A DNA stretch of 64,000 nucleotides from Citrus sinensis (GCF_022201045.2 NC_068558.1:35669501-35733500); one strand, 5' to 3'; shown: positions 1-11,580, counted from the stretch's first letter. Numbers and translations are program-made. Notes: generated by a model not told the origin, from the sequence alone.

Positions 1-2580
1 TGCTTTTACGATCATCTATGTCACCTGCATAGTCACTATCCGTGAAAGCAAGCAGCTCTTCTTCTTCCCCTCTCTTCTTATACAAAATCCCATAGTTTGA
101 TGTGCCTTTTAAGTATCACAAAATCTTTTTGGCAGCTTGTAAGTGAAGCTCAGTAGGTTTAGCCAAGTACCTACTGATCAAACTGATACTGAACATTATA
201 TCTGGATGAGTCCCTATGAGGTACATCACACTGCCCATCATTTGTTTGAAATAAGTCTCATTCACTGTGACACCATGATCATCTCTACTCATTTTAAAAC
301 CATGCAGAATTGGGCTGTTTACTGACTTGCTTTCAAACATCCCAAAACGTTTCAACACTTCAATGGCATACCTCTTTTAACAAATAAAAATGCCATCCGA
401 CCTTTGTAACACCTCAATGCCAAGGAAGAATCTCATCCTCCCCAAATCAGTCATATCAAAAACTTTCATCATAGAATTCTTAAAATCAAACATCATATTC
501 TCATCATCACCAGTGTAAATAAGATCATCCACATAAATACTTACTATCAACACTTTACCTTCACTGCTCCTCTTGGTGAATAAAGTCTACTCATTCGGGC
601 ATTTCTAGAAGCGATCACTAACAAAATGAGCTTCAATACAGCTAAATCAAACTTGTGGAGCTTGTTTTAGACCGTACAAAGCTTTATGTAGCTTATACAC
701 CTTATGCTCACTCTTTTTTTTTAATAACCTTTTGGTTGCTTTGCATACACGTCTGCACTGAGTTCACCATGGAGAAATGTTGATTTTACATCCAATTGGT
801 AAATCTTCCAACCTTTGTGCGCCACAAGTGCCACTATCATCATCACTGTATCCATACGAGCTACTGGAGCAAACACTTCAGTAAAGTATACCCCTTGTTA
901 TTAAGAATACTTATTTGAAATATTAACTAGGCAACCCAAGAGGGGGGTGAATTGAGTTTTTAAAATTTAACTTAAGCAAACTGCACAACAATTTAATCTA
1001 TTACCTTAATCAAATCAAAAACAATAAAGTCAATAAAGCTCAATAATAAAATAGTAAGGGAAGAGAAAACAAACACAAGAATTTTTATGTGGTTCGGTAA
1101 TCCCCGCCTACGTCCACGCCTCCAAATACACCGGTTTGAGGATTTCACTATCCAAGCCTCCCAAAGCTTCAAATGCTTACAATTGACTTCCAAGGTATCA
1201 ATGAACCTTTACAACAAGAGATTATTTCCTCAATCTCTTCACTCCAAGTGTTTCTCACACTTGTACACTCACAATTTGATGAGAAATAAAAATTACAACA
1301 ACTCTCTTTTAGAGTGACTATACAAATTATATCACAATAATAATTCAAGATATGATGATTAATGAAAATAGAAGCTCAATATATGTTGTGTGCTTTTTGT
1401 TTTTGCTTGCTAAATTTCTTGAAAATGAATTGGATTTAAGTTTATATAGTTTGAGCAAAAACTAGTTGTTATGTGTTTTTTTATGATAACCGGCTTGCCG
1501 CTTTTGGAATCTGGTTAGCTGCTTTTATATTACCGTTACATCAAATATTTGAATTTTAGAATATCTGGTATGCCGCTTTCGAAATCCAGATAGCCGCTTT
1601 CATTCTAGTAAGCTACTGCCCAAAATTCGGTCTACCGCTTGTCAAATGCGGTTATCCGCTTGCTACAGTGACTGCTACAGTGAAGTATTTTTAAAAAATT
1701 ATAGTTTTGACCTAAAACTTTATAGAATTATAATATGACCCAAAACGTCATAAAAATTTGCACAAAGGTCCAATTTTAGAATTTCTAAATAATGCTTGTT
1801 ATTCCCAATTCTTTTTGAAATTATGATATCACCCAAAAAATATGAAACTTTTCAAATAAGTCATTCTCCGGAATTCCAAGTAATACTTGTTGATTTCAAA
1901 GTTTTCAAAACTCTTTCAATTAGACTATAAATTTGAAAAATAACAAATTTTATAAAATCATTTTTCCATTAAAAATAAAACCATTTATAATATGAAAATA
2001 ATGATTTATTTAAAATGTATAAAAAATAATTTAAGCTTTTAAAAACTTAATCATTCTTAATCAACGTTATGGAAACATATATGTTAACACTATTTGCTAC
2101 CAACGAAGCCTTGTAGTTGTATACCTCTCCAAGTTCGTTCAACTTCGCTTTTTAAATCTATTTTACTCCAATGGTTTTGCCACCAATTGGCAAGTCAATG
2201 AGTTCCCATGTCTGATTCTTTTCAATGGGGTGAATCTTCGAATCCATTACCGATCTCTATTTTGAGCTCTTCACTACCTCTTTATAGTTGATAGGATATG
2301 TAAAAGCAATAAAAGCTATATTTAGCTCAATTTCTTCCTCGAATAGTCCCTTACCGCTGTTATAATCTTTCATCCAAATAGGAGCCTGTCTGACCCTTCT
2401 GTATCCACCGGATTAGGTACAACATTCTCAGTTGCATGATTTTCATCTCTCATAGCTTCATTGCCTTCACTAGTAATTTTACGATTTTCATCACCTTTTG
2501 CCTTATGTCATCATCTATGTTATTCTTGTCATCACCCCACTCAAGATCTACCAACACTTGTTCCTTATAGCTAATGTTCT
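1..2580 (-). pseudogene. Copia reverse transcriptase/RNase H remnant, split by an insertion
   Basis: The RT start (IEKNQTWELIDLPIGGKTIG) lies at about 2100-2260 and contains stops. The rest (TEVFAPVARMDT, QLDVKSTFLHGEL, YVDD, then RNase H) lies at 1-893. About 1.2 kb of unrelated sequence separates the two halves, and roughly six RT codons at the junction are not found. Confidence 0.92.
896..2089. mobile_element. Nested insertion inside Copia RT, unclassified (possible solo LTR)
   Basis: The Copia RT frame breaks off at about 893 and resumes at about 2095. The segment between has TG...CA ends (TGTTA at 896, TAACA ending 2089) as an LTR would, but I see no convincing target duplication. It contains no domain I recognise. 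At 1488-1670 it carries about six diverged copies of a motif near CCGGnTnnCCGCTT. The short open frame at 1087-1317 is not supported as a gene. Confidence 0.6.
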
Positions 2581-3325
2581 ACTCATATTGTCTATATTCC
2601 TCAAATACTATGTCTTTACTAGGCACCACTTTTTTAGCCATGGGATCATATAGCCTATAGCTTTTTGTCTCCTTATTAAATCCCAAAAGCACACATTCAA
2701 AACTCTTGTTATCTAACTTAGTTCTGATAACATTTGGGATGTGAACATGTGCCACACACCCGAAGACTAAAAAATGTTCCATTAAAGGTTTTACACCAGA
2801 CCATGCTTCTTTAGGAGCGACATTCTTGACCGCCATTATAAGACTTCTGTTTAACACGTCTATAGTCCAATTCACTACTTCAGGCTAGAGAGTTTTAGGG
2901 ATTTTCTTTTCTAAGAGCATTGAACGAACCATATTCATTACTGCTCGGTTCTTTCGCTCGTCCACACAATTCTGTTGTGGGTTATATGCATTTGTAAACT
3001 GCTTGTTGATGCCATACTATCTACAAAACTCATTGAACTCTTCTGAGTTGAACTCACCCCCTCTATCAGTGCGTAAACACTTGATATACATGCTTGTCTC
3101 ATTCTTAACAAGTCTCTTAAAGCATTTAAATTAATTCAAAGCTTCTGATTTTTCAACTAAAAAGTAAACCCATGCTTTTCTACTAAAATAGTCAATAAAG
3201 CATAAGGCATACCTCTTCTTGCCATTTAATGTAGTAGGAGGAAGATGAGGTAACCCATGTACCTTATTCTTGGTTTGCAAAGTATTGAGACCTTTATAGC
3301 CTAAATGACATATCTGCGATGCCAT
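2579..3325 (-). pseudogene. Copia integrase remnant
   Basis: The 3131-3325 fragment carries the GAG-pre-integrase/integrase junction (LNGKKRYALCFIDYFSRKAW). The 2579-2875 fragment carries the integrase C-terminal part (KPLMEHFLVFGCVAHVHIP, ending VFEEYRQYE). They lie in different frames with stops between. Confidence 0.9.
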
Positions 3326-3457
3326 AAGTGAGAGAGATCTTGTACACTTGCGTGAAAACTTGCCTCTTTCTTCTCTTGTGTATTGGCTTGCAAGATGAAC
3401 ATTCTATTTGTTGGCATAGTAACTTTAATGATTCAACCTTTATCTAGATGGTAGATC

Positions 3458-4613
3458 TTACACATTCCGCCATGAATTAGATATAGCTAGCCCTTTCTCC
3501 TGCCACTGTCTAATACTGATAAGATTATTTTTCAACTCTGGCACGTAGAAGACTTTTGTGATGACATGATTAGTGCCATTCAATTGTAATCTGACATTTC
3601 CTTTTCTTTTCACTGTCAATCTAGAGTTATTCCCAATTTTTGCTTGCTGCTTGAAACTTTCATCTAATTCACTGAACATGAGAGCATTTCCAGACATATG
3701 ATTTGGACAGCTGGATTCTAGAAACCATACATCATCACGCTTTTCTTCATGCTCTTCTACGTAAGCCATCAACAACATTTCCTCATGCTCATCCGATTCG
3801 ACATAATTAGCCTCTTTGTCCCATGTAGGACATTTATAACGGTAATGGCCGAGTTGATGATAGTGATAGCATTCCACTGTGGCTTTATAGAAGGCTTGAT
3901 GCCCTCTGCCTCTTCCCCTTCCTCTATAGTTGTTTCTGCCACGTCTTCTTGCTCCAACTCTCTCATCTGTGGTCACCTTTAAAACTTGCTCCTCCTCATT
4001 TTTCTTGTGAAACTTCTACTCATGCACAATCAATGAACTCTGTAATTCATCTATGGTGAGCGTATTAGTGTCCTTAGATTACTCGATAGAGCAAACAATA
4101 TAGTTAAATTTAAGGACCTAAGAATTTTCTCAACAATGGTAACATCACGCATTTCCTCCCTATGAAATCTCATTTTGTTACTTACCATCATAACTCTACC
4201 AAAATATTCAGTAATATTTCACATGGCTTCATTTCGAGAGTCTCGAATTCCCTCCTCATAGCTTAAAGGACTAAACGATTCACTTTAGCATTCCCATCGT
4301 ACTTCATTTTCATCGAATCCCAGATTTGTTTCGATGTGTCCTTCTGTAGGATAGTCTCAAGAATTGTTCTATCTATTGCCTGAAACATGTAATTCTTGAC
4401 CTTCATATTATTTATCTTCATCTCTTTGATTTTTTTCTGTTGCACTTCTGTCATAGCTGCACTTGCTTGCAAGTCTTCATATCATGTCTTAACCAAACTC
4501 CAGCATTCTTTGGACCTTAAGAAGTTCTCCATGAGCATACTCCAATGGTCGTAATGACCATCAAAACGTGGAATCGCTGGTTGGACGAAAGAACCTTCGC
4601 TTGCACTTGACAT
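3458..4613 (-). pseudogene. Copia gag and protease remnant
   Basis: The gag start (MSSASEGSFVQPAIPRFDG) is at 4613 and is broken by a stop after about 43 residues; the UBN2-type gag continues at 4263-4472. The zinc knuckle near 3860 reads CYHYHQLGHYRYKC, so the second cysteine of CX2CX4HX4C is a tyrosine. The protease motif reads WFLESSCPNHMSG where active Copia proteases have D-S-G; here it is E-S-S. Both changes would inactivate the product. Confidence 0.9.
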
Positions 4614-4618
4614 CTCTC

Positions 4619-4668
4619 AAACTCTCATGTGTTTAAACTCTCATGTGTTCAAACTCTCATGTGTTCAC
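4619..4668. repeat. Three 16-bp direct repeats in Copia leader
   Basis: The unit aactctcatgtgttya occurs three times head to tail between the primer-binding site and the gag start. Confidence 0.9.
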
Positions 4669-4684
4669 AAGTCACTAGCCTAGG

Positions 4685-4694
4685 TTTGATACCA
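4685..4694 (-). other. Primer-binding site, initiator tRNA-Met type
   Basis: Minus-strand TGGTATCA sits three bases inside the LTR. These eight bases match the start of the usual plant Copia PBS complementary to the 3' end of initiator tRNA-Met; the match decays beyond them. Confidence 0.8.
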
Positions 4695-4697
4695 ATT

Positions 4698-4803
4698 TGT
4701 TAGAATCAATTGACTGTAGTAACAAGAGCTTAATAAAGTGGACTAAATGAAATTTTTTATTGAAACTCAACTTGGCTATTAATAGCCATTTTCAACTCTA
4801 ACA
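4698..4803 (-). repeat. Short 5' LTR of the Copia element
   Basis: On the minus strand the segment begins TGTTAGA and ends TCTAACA, a 7-bp inverted terminal repeat with the TG...CA ends expected of an LTR. It is followed after three bases by a primer-binding site. At 106 bp it is very short for an LTR on a coding element; the boundary is set by the inverted repeat and the PBS only, because the partner LTR is outside the window. Confidence 0.75.
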
Positions 4804-5019
4804 AAAAGCATACAAATAGGACATGTTAGACATATCTTAGTAAAACCCAAACAACGAATCTTTCGTTTCATGCGCACGGTTGCGCAACATACCCACGCCT
4901 AAGTCAATCAAATCTAAGCAAGTGCATTTTAGTCAATCACAATTACTTGTTTGTTAATTCCCTCCAATGAAATAAGGAAGAAGAAGCCACCAGACCGATC
5001 GATCGACGGAGAAAAAAAA

Positions 5020-6751
5020 ATGCCAAGGTTCACTCTTGGTAATTCCTTTCGTTTTGGCAGCAAAAGAGAAACCGTCTCTAACTTTCATTCTGAATCTATT
5101 GAGACCATACTACAGAAGTTGACTAAAGATTGGCTTGGGCACTTTGCTCGACAAGCGCAGATCCAGGCCGATCTGATTGGGTGGGAGACGATGATGGTGA
5201 AGATTAATAAGGTGCTAGATGACGCCATAGAGAAGCAGACGAAAGAGGAGTCAGTGAAGATATGGCTAGGCAAACTTCAGCACTTGGCTTATGATGTTGA
5301 CTACTTGTTGGATGAGTTCCAAACGGAAGCTTTCCAGATGATGTTGCTGCAAGATGCTGATGCGATGTCTAAAGTAAAGGAGGTCAATGCTCGATTGCAA
5401 GATATTGCATGGCAAATAAACGTACTAGGTTTGAAAGAAAGTTCCGGTGGGAAGTCTACAATTGTCGGGCAAAGATTTCTCACAACCACTTCGGTGAGTG
5501 AAGCTAGCTTATAAGTATTGATATTGAAACAGAAAATTTTTACATAAAACGGTATCAATTTACTCACTTAATAAAAAAAAATAAAGACAATAGATACTGA
5601 TTTGTCACTGCTTTTATCAATATCTCGATCTCTTCAGCAATTTTTCACCAATGTAAATGGTAGGGAAAAAGATAAAGAAGAGATACTCAATCGCGCATAC
5701 TACAAATATAAAGACTAAATACTAATGCTAATTCAAAATATTTTCTTTTGTTTTGAAGCGAATCTTAGCGGCAGGAAGAGGTGGAAGTCGAGATCGTCGT
5801 CCTATAATCTTTAGCCCATTAATCAAGGAAGAAGACTTGGCATTTTTGGAAAAAGAAGATTATTTTGCTTCTTTGGAGAAAATAAGATCATGTTGGAATG
5901 GAGAAGTTTACAAAGCCGAGCTACCAGGAAGCAGTGGAAGGGTGATTACTATTAAGAAGATTATCCAACCTCTAAAGAGTGGAGCAGAGTTGATTAAAAA
6001 AGATAGTGAGCCACTTCACCATAAAATGATCCAAATTCGATCTGAGATTATCACTGCAGGTCAAGTGAGGCATCGGAATATTGTTCCTTTGCTGGCTCGT
6101 ATGGTCCGGCGTGACTGCGATTTACTTGTATACGAATTCAGGAGGAATGGAAGTTTACAAGACATTCTATATGACGTCTCACAAGGAAGAAGAGAATTAG
6201 ATTGGCTAGCTAGACACAGGATTGCGCAAGGAATAGCTTCTGGGCTTGAATATCTGCATATGTCCCACAGGCCTCGTATTATCCATAGAGATATTCAGCC
6301 AGCGAACGTGCTTATAGACGATGATATGGAAGCCAGGATTTCTGAATTTGGTCTTGCAAAGCGAATTCCTGATGGTCATACACGAACTACAACTTGGAGT
6401 CTGGCGGGAACGGTGGGATACATAGCCCCAGAGTGTCACCAGACGGTAGCACTCTCTGACACGTGTGATATATACAGCTTTGGGGTGTTGCTAGCTGTTT
6501 TAGTGATAGGAAAATTTCCTTCCGATGATTTTTTCCAGCATACCAAAGAGATGAGTTTGGTTCAATGGATGAGAAATGTCATGACTTCTGAGAACCCTAA
6601 CCGGGCTATCAATTCGAAGCTCCTCGGCAATGGGTATGAGGAGCAAATGCTTCTTGTTTTGAAGATTGCTTGTTTTTGCACTTTGGATGATCCAAATAAG
6701 AGACCTAACAGTAAGGATGTTAGGTGCATGTTGTCTCAGATTCAGCACTAA
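5020..6751 (+). CDS. Chimeric gene: NLR coiled coil (Rx_N) joined to SOBIR1-like pseudokinase, copy 1
   Basis: Exons 5020-5493 and 5759-6751, both phase 0, give 488 aa. Residues 1-158 are an Rx-type coiled coil very like the start of the CNL at 29562 (NSFRF, then EKQTKEESVKIWL, then YDVDYLLDEF). Residues 159-488 match the juxtamembrane segment and kinase of SOBIR1 (IFSPLI, EDLAFLEKED, KLPSDDFFQHT-like, ending LSQIQH). The kinase keeps the lysine (ITIKK, K224) and HRD (334-336), but the glycine loop is RSCWNGEV, the catalytic-loop K is Q, and DFG is EFG (E354; codon 6344-6346). The start is set by homology to copy 2 and the CNL; an in-frame upstream ATG at 4951 is less likely. Exon 2 has no methionine before residue 248, so the kinase has no start of its own. 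No signal peptide, LRRs or TM helix: probably cytosolic. Transcription is not shown. Confidence 0.85.
5494..5758 (+). other. Intron joining CC and kinase halves, copy 1
   Basis: Donor TCG|GTGAGTG and acceptor TTTTGAAG|CGA. The donor lies where the related CNL reads V-H-E-A in uninterrupted coding sequence, and the reading frame runs only a few codons further before TAA. The same donor is present in copy 2 and the acceptor is near-identical, which supports a real shared intron. Confidence 0.75.
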
Positions 6752-8240
6752 TTAAGGAAGTGGATTTTTCTGAAAATGTACAAGAGCATAACAACGTCAC
6801 TTGTGATGAACAATGTATGCTCTCTAATTAAGTTGTACAATTACGATCCCCTGTGAGTTTTTACTTATCTAATCGATACAGAGTGGTTCAGATCATTATA
6901 CAAAGTAGAGACCATTTCTGAAATGTGGCATATTTTCTATATTTCAGCAGTCATACGTTTCTGGCAACATGCGAAGCCTTTTATTTTGCAAAAGAAAAAT
7001 AGCAAGAACAACTCAATATTGGTACTAAGTCCCTTCCACGAGCATATTCTAAAACGTATTCTGATAAAAGGGAAAGTTGCAGGCAAGTGCGTTTTAAGGA
7101 GAAAAAAAAATGTTCCTTTAAAAAGCAGCTAACCGTGTTTCACGTTTCGCTTCTGATCGTGCCTCCATTTTTTATTTACAAACCAGTTCAAAAGAGATTT
7201 CAAAATTTCAGAATCATGAAAAAAAAAATATTGCCTGGCCAGTGGGAACACTTAAGGCCTTTCAACCCGCACATCATAAAAAGTAAATCAAACCACAAAT
7301 ATGAAAGGCTAAAAAGTTGGAAAGTGTTTTTCGCTCGTGAGAAGTGAGATCAGAGATACCAAAATTGGGGCTAGAAATTAGAAAGCAGAAAATTATCTCA
7401 AAGGGAGTGGGACCTGATGTTTTGAATGTTGCCACTAGAGGATGCATCCAAGCCATCGAGCCCACTTTCATGCTCAACACAGCAAAGCCCACTACAGAGT
7501 CATGACTACAGCCCAACAGAGAGGAAATGTAAAATGATAGCCAGGAGAAAACTATAGCAGATGGGCAGCAAGAGAGGTTCCGTACTTACGTGTTAATGCC
7601 TTGACGGACTTGGAAAACCGAATGCACTCTATTGGTAGACATACACACCTAATTCACCAAAAGTGGCTAATAAACACAGAGAACCCTCCAAAGCTAGATA
7701 TTTTTCTATACTGTAGCTTAACGGACTGCAATTTGGGTGGCAACCTTTCCGTTTATTTAGTTGGAGAAGTATTGCCATATTTTTTATCCAAAAAATGGAA
7801 CTCTAGTGTGATTAATAATATTTACCCTTCTCTTCAAAAAAAAAAAAAAAGCATGAAGTAGAGGTGTGCCAGCACCCTGTTCAAATCAAACTTGTTTTGG
7901 GCTTATGGGACAGCCTAAAATAACTAGGCTCAGTGGGGGAAAACGGAAAACCGAAGTCATTTTCAAATATTCAGAAAAAGAAATTTGGTCCCACACCAAA
8001 TTTTTGAAAGTCCTCAATAGCATTAAAAATGCAGTAGCGTGCTTTACTCTCGGAAAAGCCACACAATGAACCATGAAATTCCACCATATTATATGATTTT
8101 ATTATCAGGATCATTATATAGTACTACTAACATAAGTCATACAAAAATAATTTATTAGCTTTGATTAATTAAAAACAGAGAAAAACATAATAGATCAGCA
8201 TGAACCCACCACCAGATAAACTATATTGAGGTGTGGACAC
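6752..8240. repeat. 3' flank of chimera copy 1, duplicated at 15459-16870 and partly at 34610-35010
   Basis: Non-coding sequence with A-rich tracts; no supported gene. It contains one copy of the R repeat (6922-7098) also found at 13335-13489 and 15525-15698. The right part (about 7900-8240, from aaccgaagtcattttcaaat) is shared with the region downstream of the CNL. Confidence 0.85.
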
Positions 8241-9819
8241 TCGCATTTTCTTTTTAATATAGATACATTGTTAAATGTATGGTTAATAGAGTCAATCTTC
8301 AATGCACTATAAACATGTATGGTTTAAAAAGAAAAAAAAAAGAAAAGATGCCCACACTAGAGAAGGATTGTGTGTGTATAAGACATTTTAACACAAACTA
8401 TATACAAAAGACATTTTAACATAAACTTTTTACATATTTTTATTAGCATTTTATATATTTTTTTAATATATTGTCTTATATATGGTAGCTCAATTCCTAC
8501 TTTATTCATGTGAATGGGTTTGAACCTCAAATGTATATAACTCACCTCAATAAATTTTTTCAATAAAGTAAACTAGCACTATTTACAATTGTTCGTTGAT
8601 AGGTAGGCTTTGATATTTTAAAAAAATTAAAAAATTAGTAATAACTACACTAATAAAACTAATTTTCTTAGTTTTCCTTGTTGAACATAAATACGTACAC
8701 TAACGGACAATGGATTGTGTAACTCATTTTCTTCTACGTTCTCTTTTTTTCTTCTACATAAATACTATATATATATAGTCCTTCTCTTGTGCAGGCGCAT
8801 TTATTTTTTTCCATGCAGATGCACTTTAAAACCGTGAGATTTAAGAGAATTAGTTTTTAACTGTCTTAAACCACACTGTTTTATAGTTCATTAAAAAACT
8901 AACTCTTTTAAACTGCACAGTTTAAAAGTATGTCCACATTAACTGCACATTTTAAAGATTTCCTGAACTTTTCCCGCACTTTAAAATCCCTTACTATATA
9001 TATACATACATACATATAACTTGGTAATAATGAGAATCTATATATGTACATGATGAATCTGTAAGCCCTTAATGAGAATATATATGTGTTTTTTTTTAAT
9101 CTATTAGTAACATTTCTATTTTGCTAAAATGAGGATATCCTCATTAACGCGTTATTCTATATTCATATATGATCTGTGTAAAACTTAATTGATTGTGCAA
9201 ATTATTAGTTGTTGGAATTTCAAACCAACCACAAGTACTTTAGTATTTACTCTGCTAATAATTGGCCTAGGAAAATATATCGCTTTCCTTCAAAATATAA
9301 GGAAAAGAATCTACAGATTCATCGAAAATTATACAAATATATAGATTGAAAAGAATCTACACCTTCGCATTATATTGAACAGGAACTCATGTAAGCCGGC
9401 GCCTTTTGTAAACCTTTCATACCGCGTTTCTAAATTTTTTGTAAATCAGCAATCTAATGATGCTATAAATCAATAATAATTTATTTGTTTTGTGAATGAA
9501 AAGAGGGAGCACAATTAAATGTTTCGTCCACAAAAAACTGGGCTCCTCTCAGTGTTAAACAAGGAAAAGCAGCAGGAAATCTCCTCGAAGTAAGTCTAGC
9601 TCGTGCTCACTAGAAGATTTTCTTAAGTTATGAAGATTTGGACAGACAACTTGCGGAGGAAGGTGCAAGCAGGGATTCCACGAGCAGATATTCATCTAAG
9701 TCAACCTGAAGAATTGACTTGATCAGAGTCAACTCGCAAATTTTCTCCAAAAAATAAGGGTTTGAGCTCTATCCTCTCAACGGTTAATATTTATAAAAGC
9801 TTCCAAAAATTTGAACCAA
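8241..9819. other. Gene-free AT-rich stretch
   Basis: No gene, RNA or clear element seen. Short AT dinucleotide runs occur near 8767 and 8995. Confidence 0.6.
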
Positions 9820-10412
9820 GTAAGTGATCTTTTCTCTAGCTACTTCAAAACTCTTTTTGAGAAAATAGCATTGGGAGTTCATTCTTTCTTTCTTCCTTTC
9901 ATTTTTAAAGCCTTTCAATTACACTAGTTATAATCAATGCTCAATAACTTAATACACATTAATCCATGAAATCCAAAGAACTGACTTAAGTATCAAAGGG
10001 TTTAACATCGAAAAAATCCTCAGTTTTCCCCTAATCGTTTATTTTGAACACATTTATTTTTCTAGGAAGTACTCGTGATCACTTGTGTTTGTTCAAGTGA
10101 GTAGAAAGTTTATATTCAAGATCATCTATCCCACTATTATAAATTTTAAGTATTGATGTTGGCGTCTAGTTATTGCTCAACACGATCATATTTCAGCATC
10201 GACAGTATTGATTTCAAATATAGTATTGTTTTTATATTATTTATAATATAATTCAAAGTCTTTACTAATAATTTAATAAATACTTAATTTTAGGGATCCT
10301 AATATTCACTTGAGTTAATTGATATATCATATATCATAGTAGAATAATATTATATAATAATTATGGATTTATCATGCAATAAATGAGTAGAAAATATAAA
10401 ATAAATTAATTT
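9820..10412. repeat. Non-coding block shared with 17020-17610
   Basis: Starts gaaccaagtaagtgatcttt and matches gacccaagtaagtgatcttt near 17027, with collinear similarity to about 10400. No coding capacity seen. Confidence 0.85.
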
Positions 10413-11580
10413 ATAATTCTCCCAACCCTAATCACATCTTACAAAGCCCTGTCATCCTCTAATTTTTTGCAATTTATTTTAATTACATAGAAGTGATGAG
10501 TAGAAAACAAAAAAAAATGAACTGATAATGAATATAAATAATTTGTTAGAAAAATTCTCAAACATTTTTAATTTTTATTTGTTTTTAAATATAATTTTAT
10601 TTAAAGTGGAATTTTATAAGAATAATGAAGGTCACCAATAGCTTAAGTCTTTGGGTTATTAAATTTGGATATATATATATATAATATTAATTGTCATGTA
10701 GTAAGTTACCATCGCACCCATTACGAACCTTTTTTAAAAGATATGATTTCTAGGTTCTAACTTCCAATGAAATGACCACATACGATGTATAATGCTGAAC
10801 ACTTGTTGACTTATTTAATTTTTTAAGTGAATTTCTTTTCTAAATAAAAAAAGACTTGACGGGGGGGAGAGGCTGTCATATATTATTTGTCATCTCGATG
10901 ACAGACGAGCTATAGACAGAGCAAAGTAAGTTTTATATATTGTCACGAGTCATTGACCACAAGAAGCTGATTCCTGGCTGCTTTTTGTTTATTGTTATTG
11001 TAGCATGTGAAGAATTTTTAACAAAATAAAATCAACAATAATCGATTTTATTTTTGAATTTGCTTCTTTATCTTCTTCATCCAGGTCACTGTGTAAAAAT
11101 CAATGATGAAAATGTTCAATTTCTTGAATTATATGATCTAATTTTGTTCGATATTTTATTTCCCAATAAACATAATAGGTTCACAACCTTTCCGGTAAGC
11201 ATATGGTTCGACCAGCAACTGAAAAAAATAATAAATAATCAAATTTTAAATAAAGAAACACTTCAAAAAATAGAATAGAAGAAATACATAAATTTTTGTC
11301 ATTGAACTCTTTCAAACACTTCCTCCTTCCTTGATAAAACAAGTATTTATCATTTTTATGTGTAAGGTTAATTTGAATAAAGAATATGAATTTACAATTT
11401 CAAGGAAATAAATTAAAGTTGAATGAGTACCAAAAAAAAAAAAAAAAGAAACTCATTTATCTACATTCTAGTATCTATAATAATTATTTTGAGGGATATT
11501 TTAATAATTAAAAAATTAAATTTGGTGGATAATTTAGTGGGTCTAAATGCCCCACCCTTTTCTTTTAGGGGGTATATTCA
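10413..11580. repeat. DUF247 flank with the gene missing
   Basis: The left part (to about 10941) matches the sequence upstream of the DUF247 gene up to 23360, and the right part matches its downstream sequence from 25218. The two flanks are joined directly, so about 1.86 kb containing the DUF247 gene is absent. The site also lacks the Pack-MULE and both hAT-like insertions of copy 2. The 74-codon open frame at 11054-11278 is unlikely to be a gene. Confidence 0.85.

Larger units (their letters stand above)
1..4803 (-). mobile_element. Degenerate Copia LTR retrotransposon, 3' end outside window
   Basis: Read on the minus strand from right to left the order is LTR, primer-binding site, gag, zinc knuckle, protease, integrase, reverse transcriptase, RNase H, which is Copia order. 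Recognisable pieces are a gag start at 4613, a knuckle and protease near 3500-3900, integrase at 2579-3325, the RT motif YVDD near 511-549 and the RNase H start FTDSDYAGD in the first 110 bases. The frame is broken by several stops and shifts, so it is a dead copy. It resembles the TNT1-like Copia group in domain wording. The other LTR lies left of the window, so full length and target duplication cannot be seen. Confidence 0.93.
4860..11580. repeat. Tandem segmental duplication, copy 1
   Basis: Collinear with 13265-28400. Matching blocks: 4860-8240 with 13265-16870 (chimera gene and flanks), 9820-10400 with 17020-17610, and 10413-11580 with 21491-27400 and on to 28390. Matches are recognised by eye from long shared strings, such as the block beginning ccctaatcacatcttacaaa at 10421 and 21503. 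Copy 1 lacks the DUF247 gene and the transposons found in copy 2. Confidence 0.9.

Noticed and set aside
1087..1317. 76-codon frame beginning MWFGNPRLRPR
   Set aside because: Lies in the repeat inserted in Copia RT; no protein family recognised.
4951..5514. Stand-alone coiled-coil protein starting at the upstream ATG
   Set aside because: Homology to copy 2 and the CNL begins at MPRF (5020), and the frame ends a few codons past a strong donor site. A truncated CC-only isoform from intron retention remains possible but is not annotated separately.
5753..6751. Stand-alone kinase gene
   Set aside because: The frame opens with TTG and has no Met until after the VAIK lysine; a splice acceptor and in-frame join to the coiled-coil exon explain it better.
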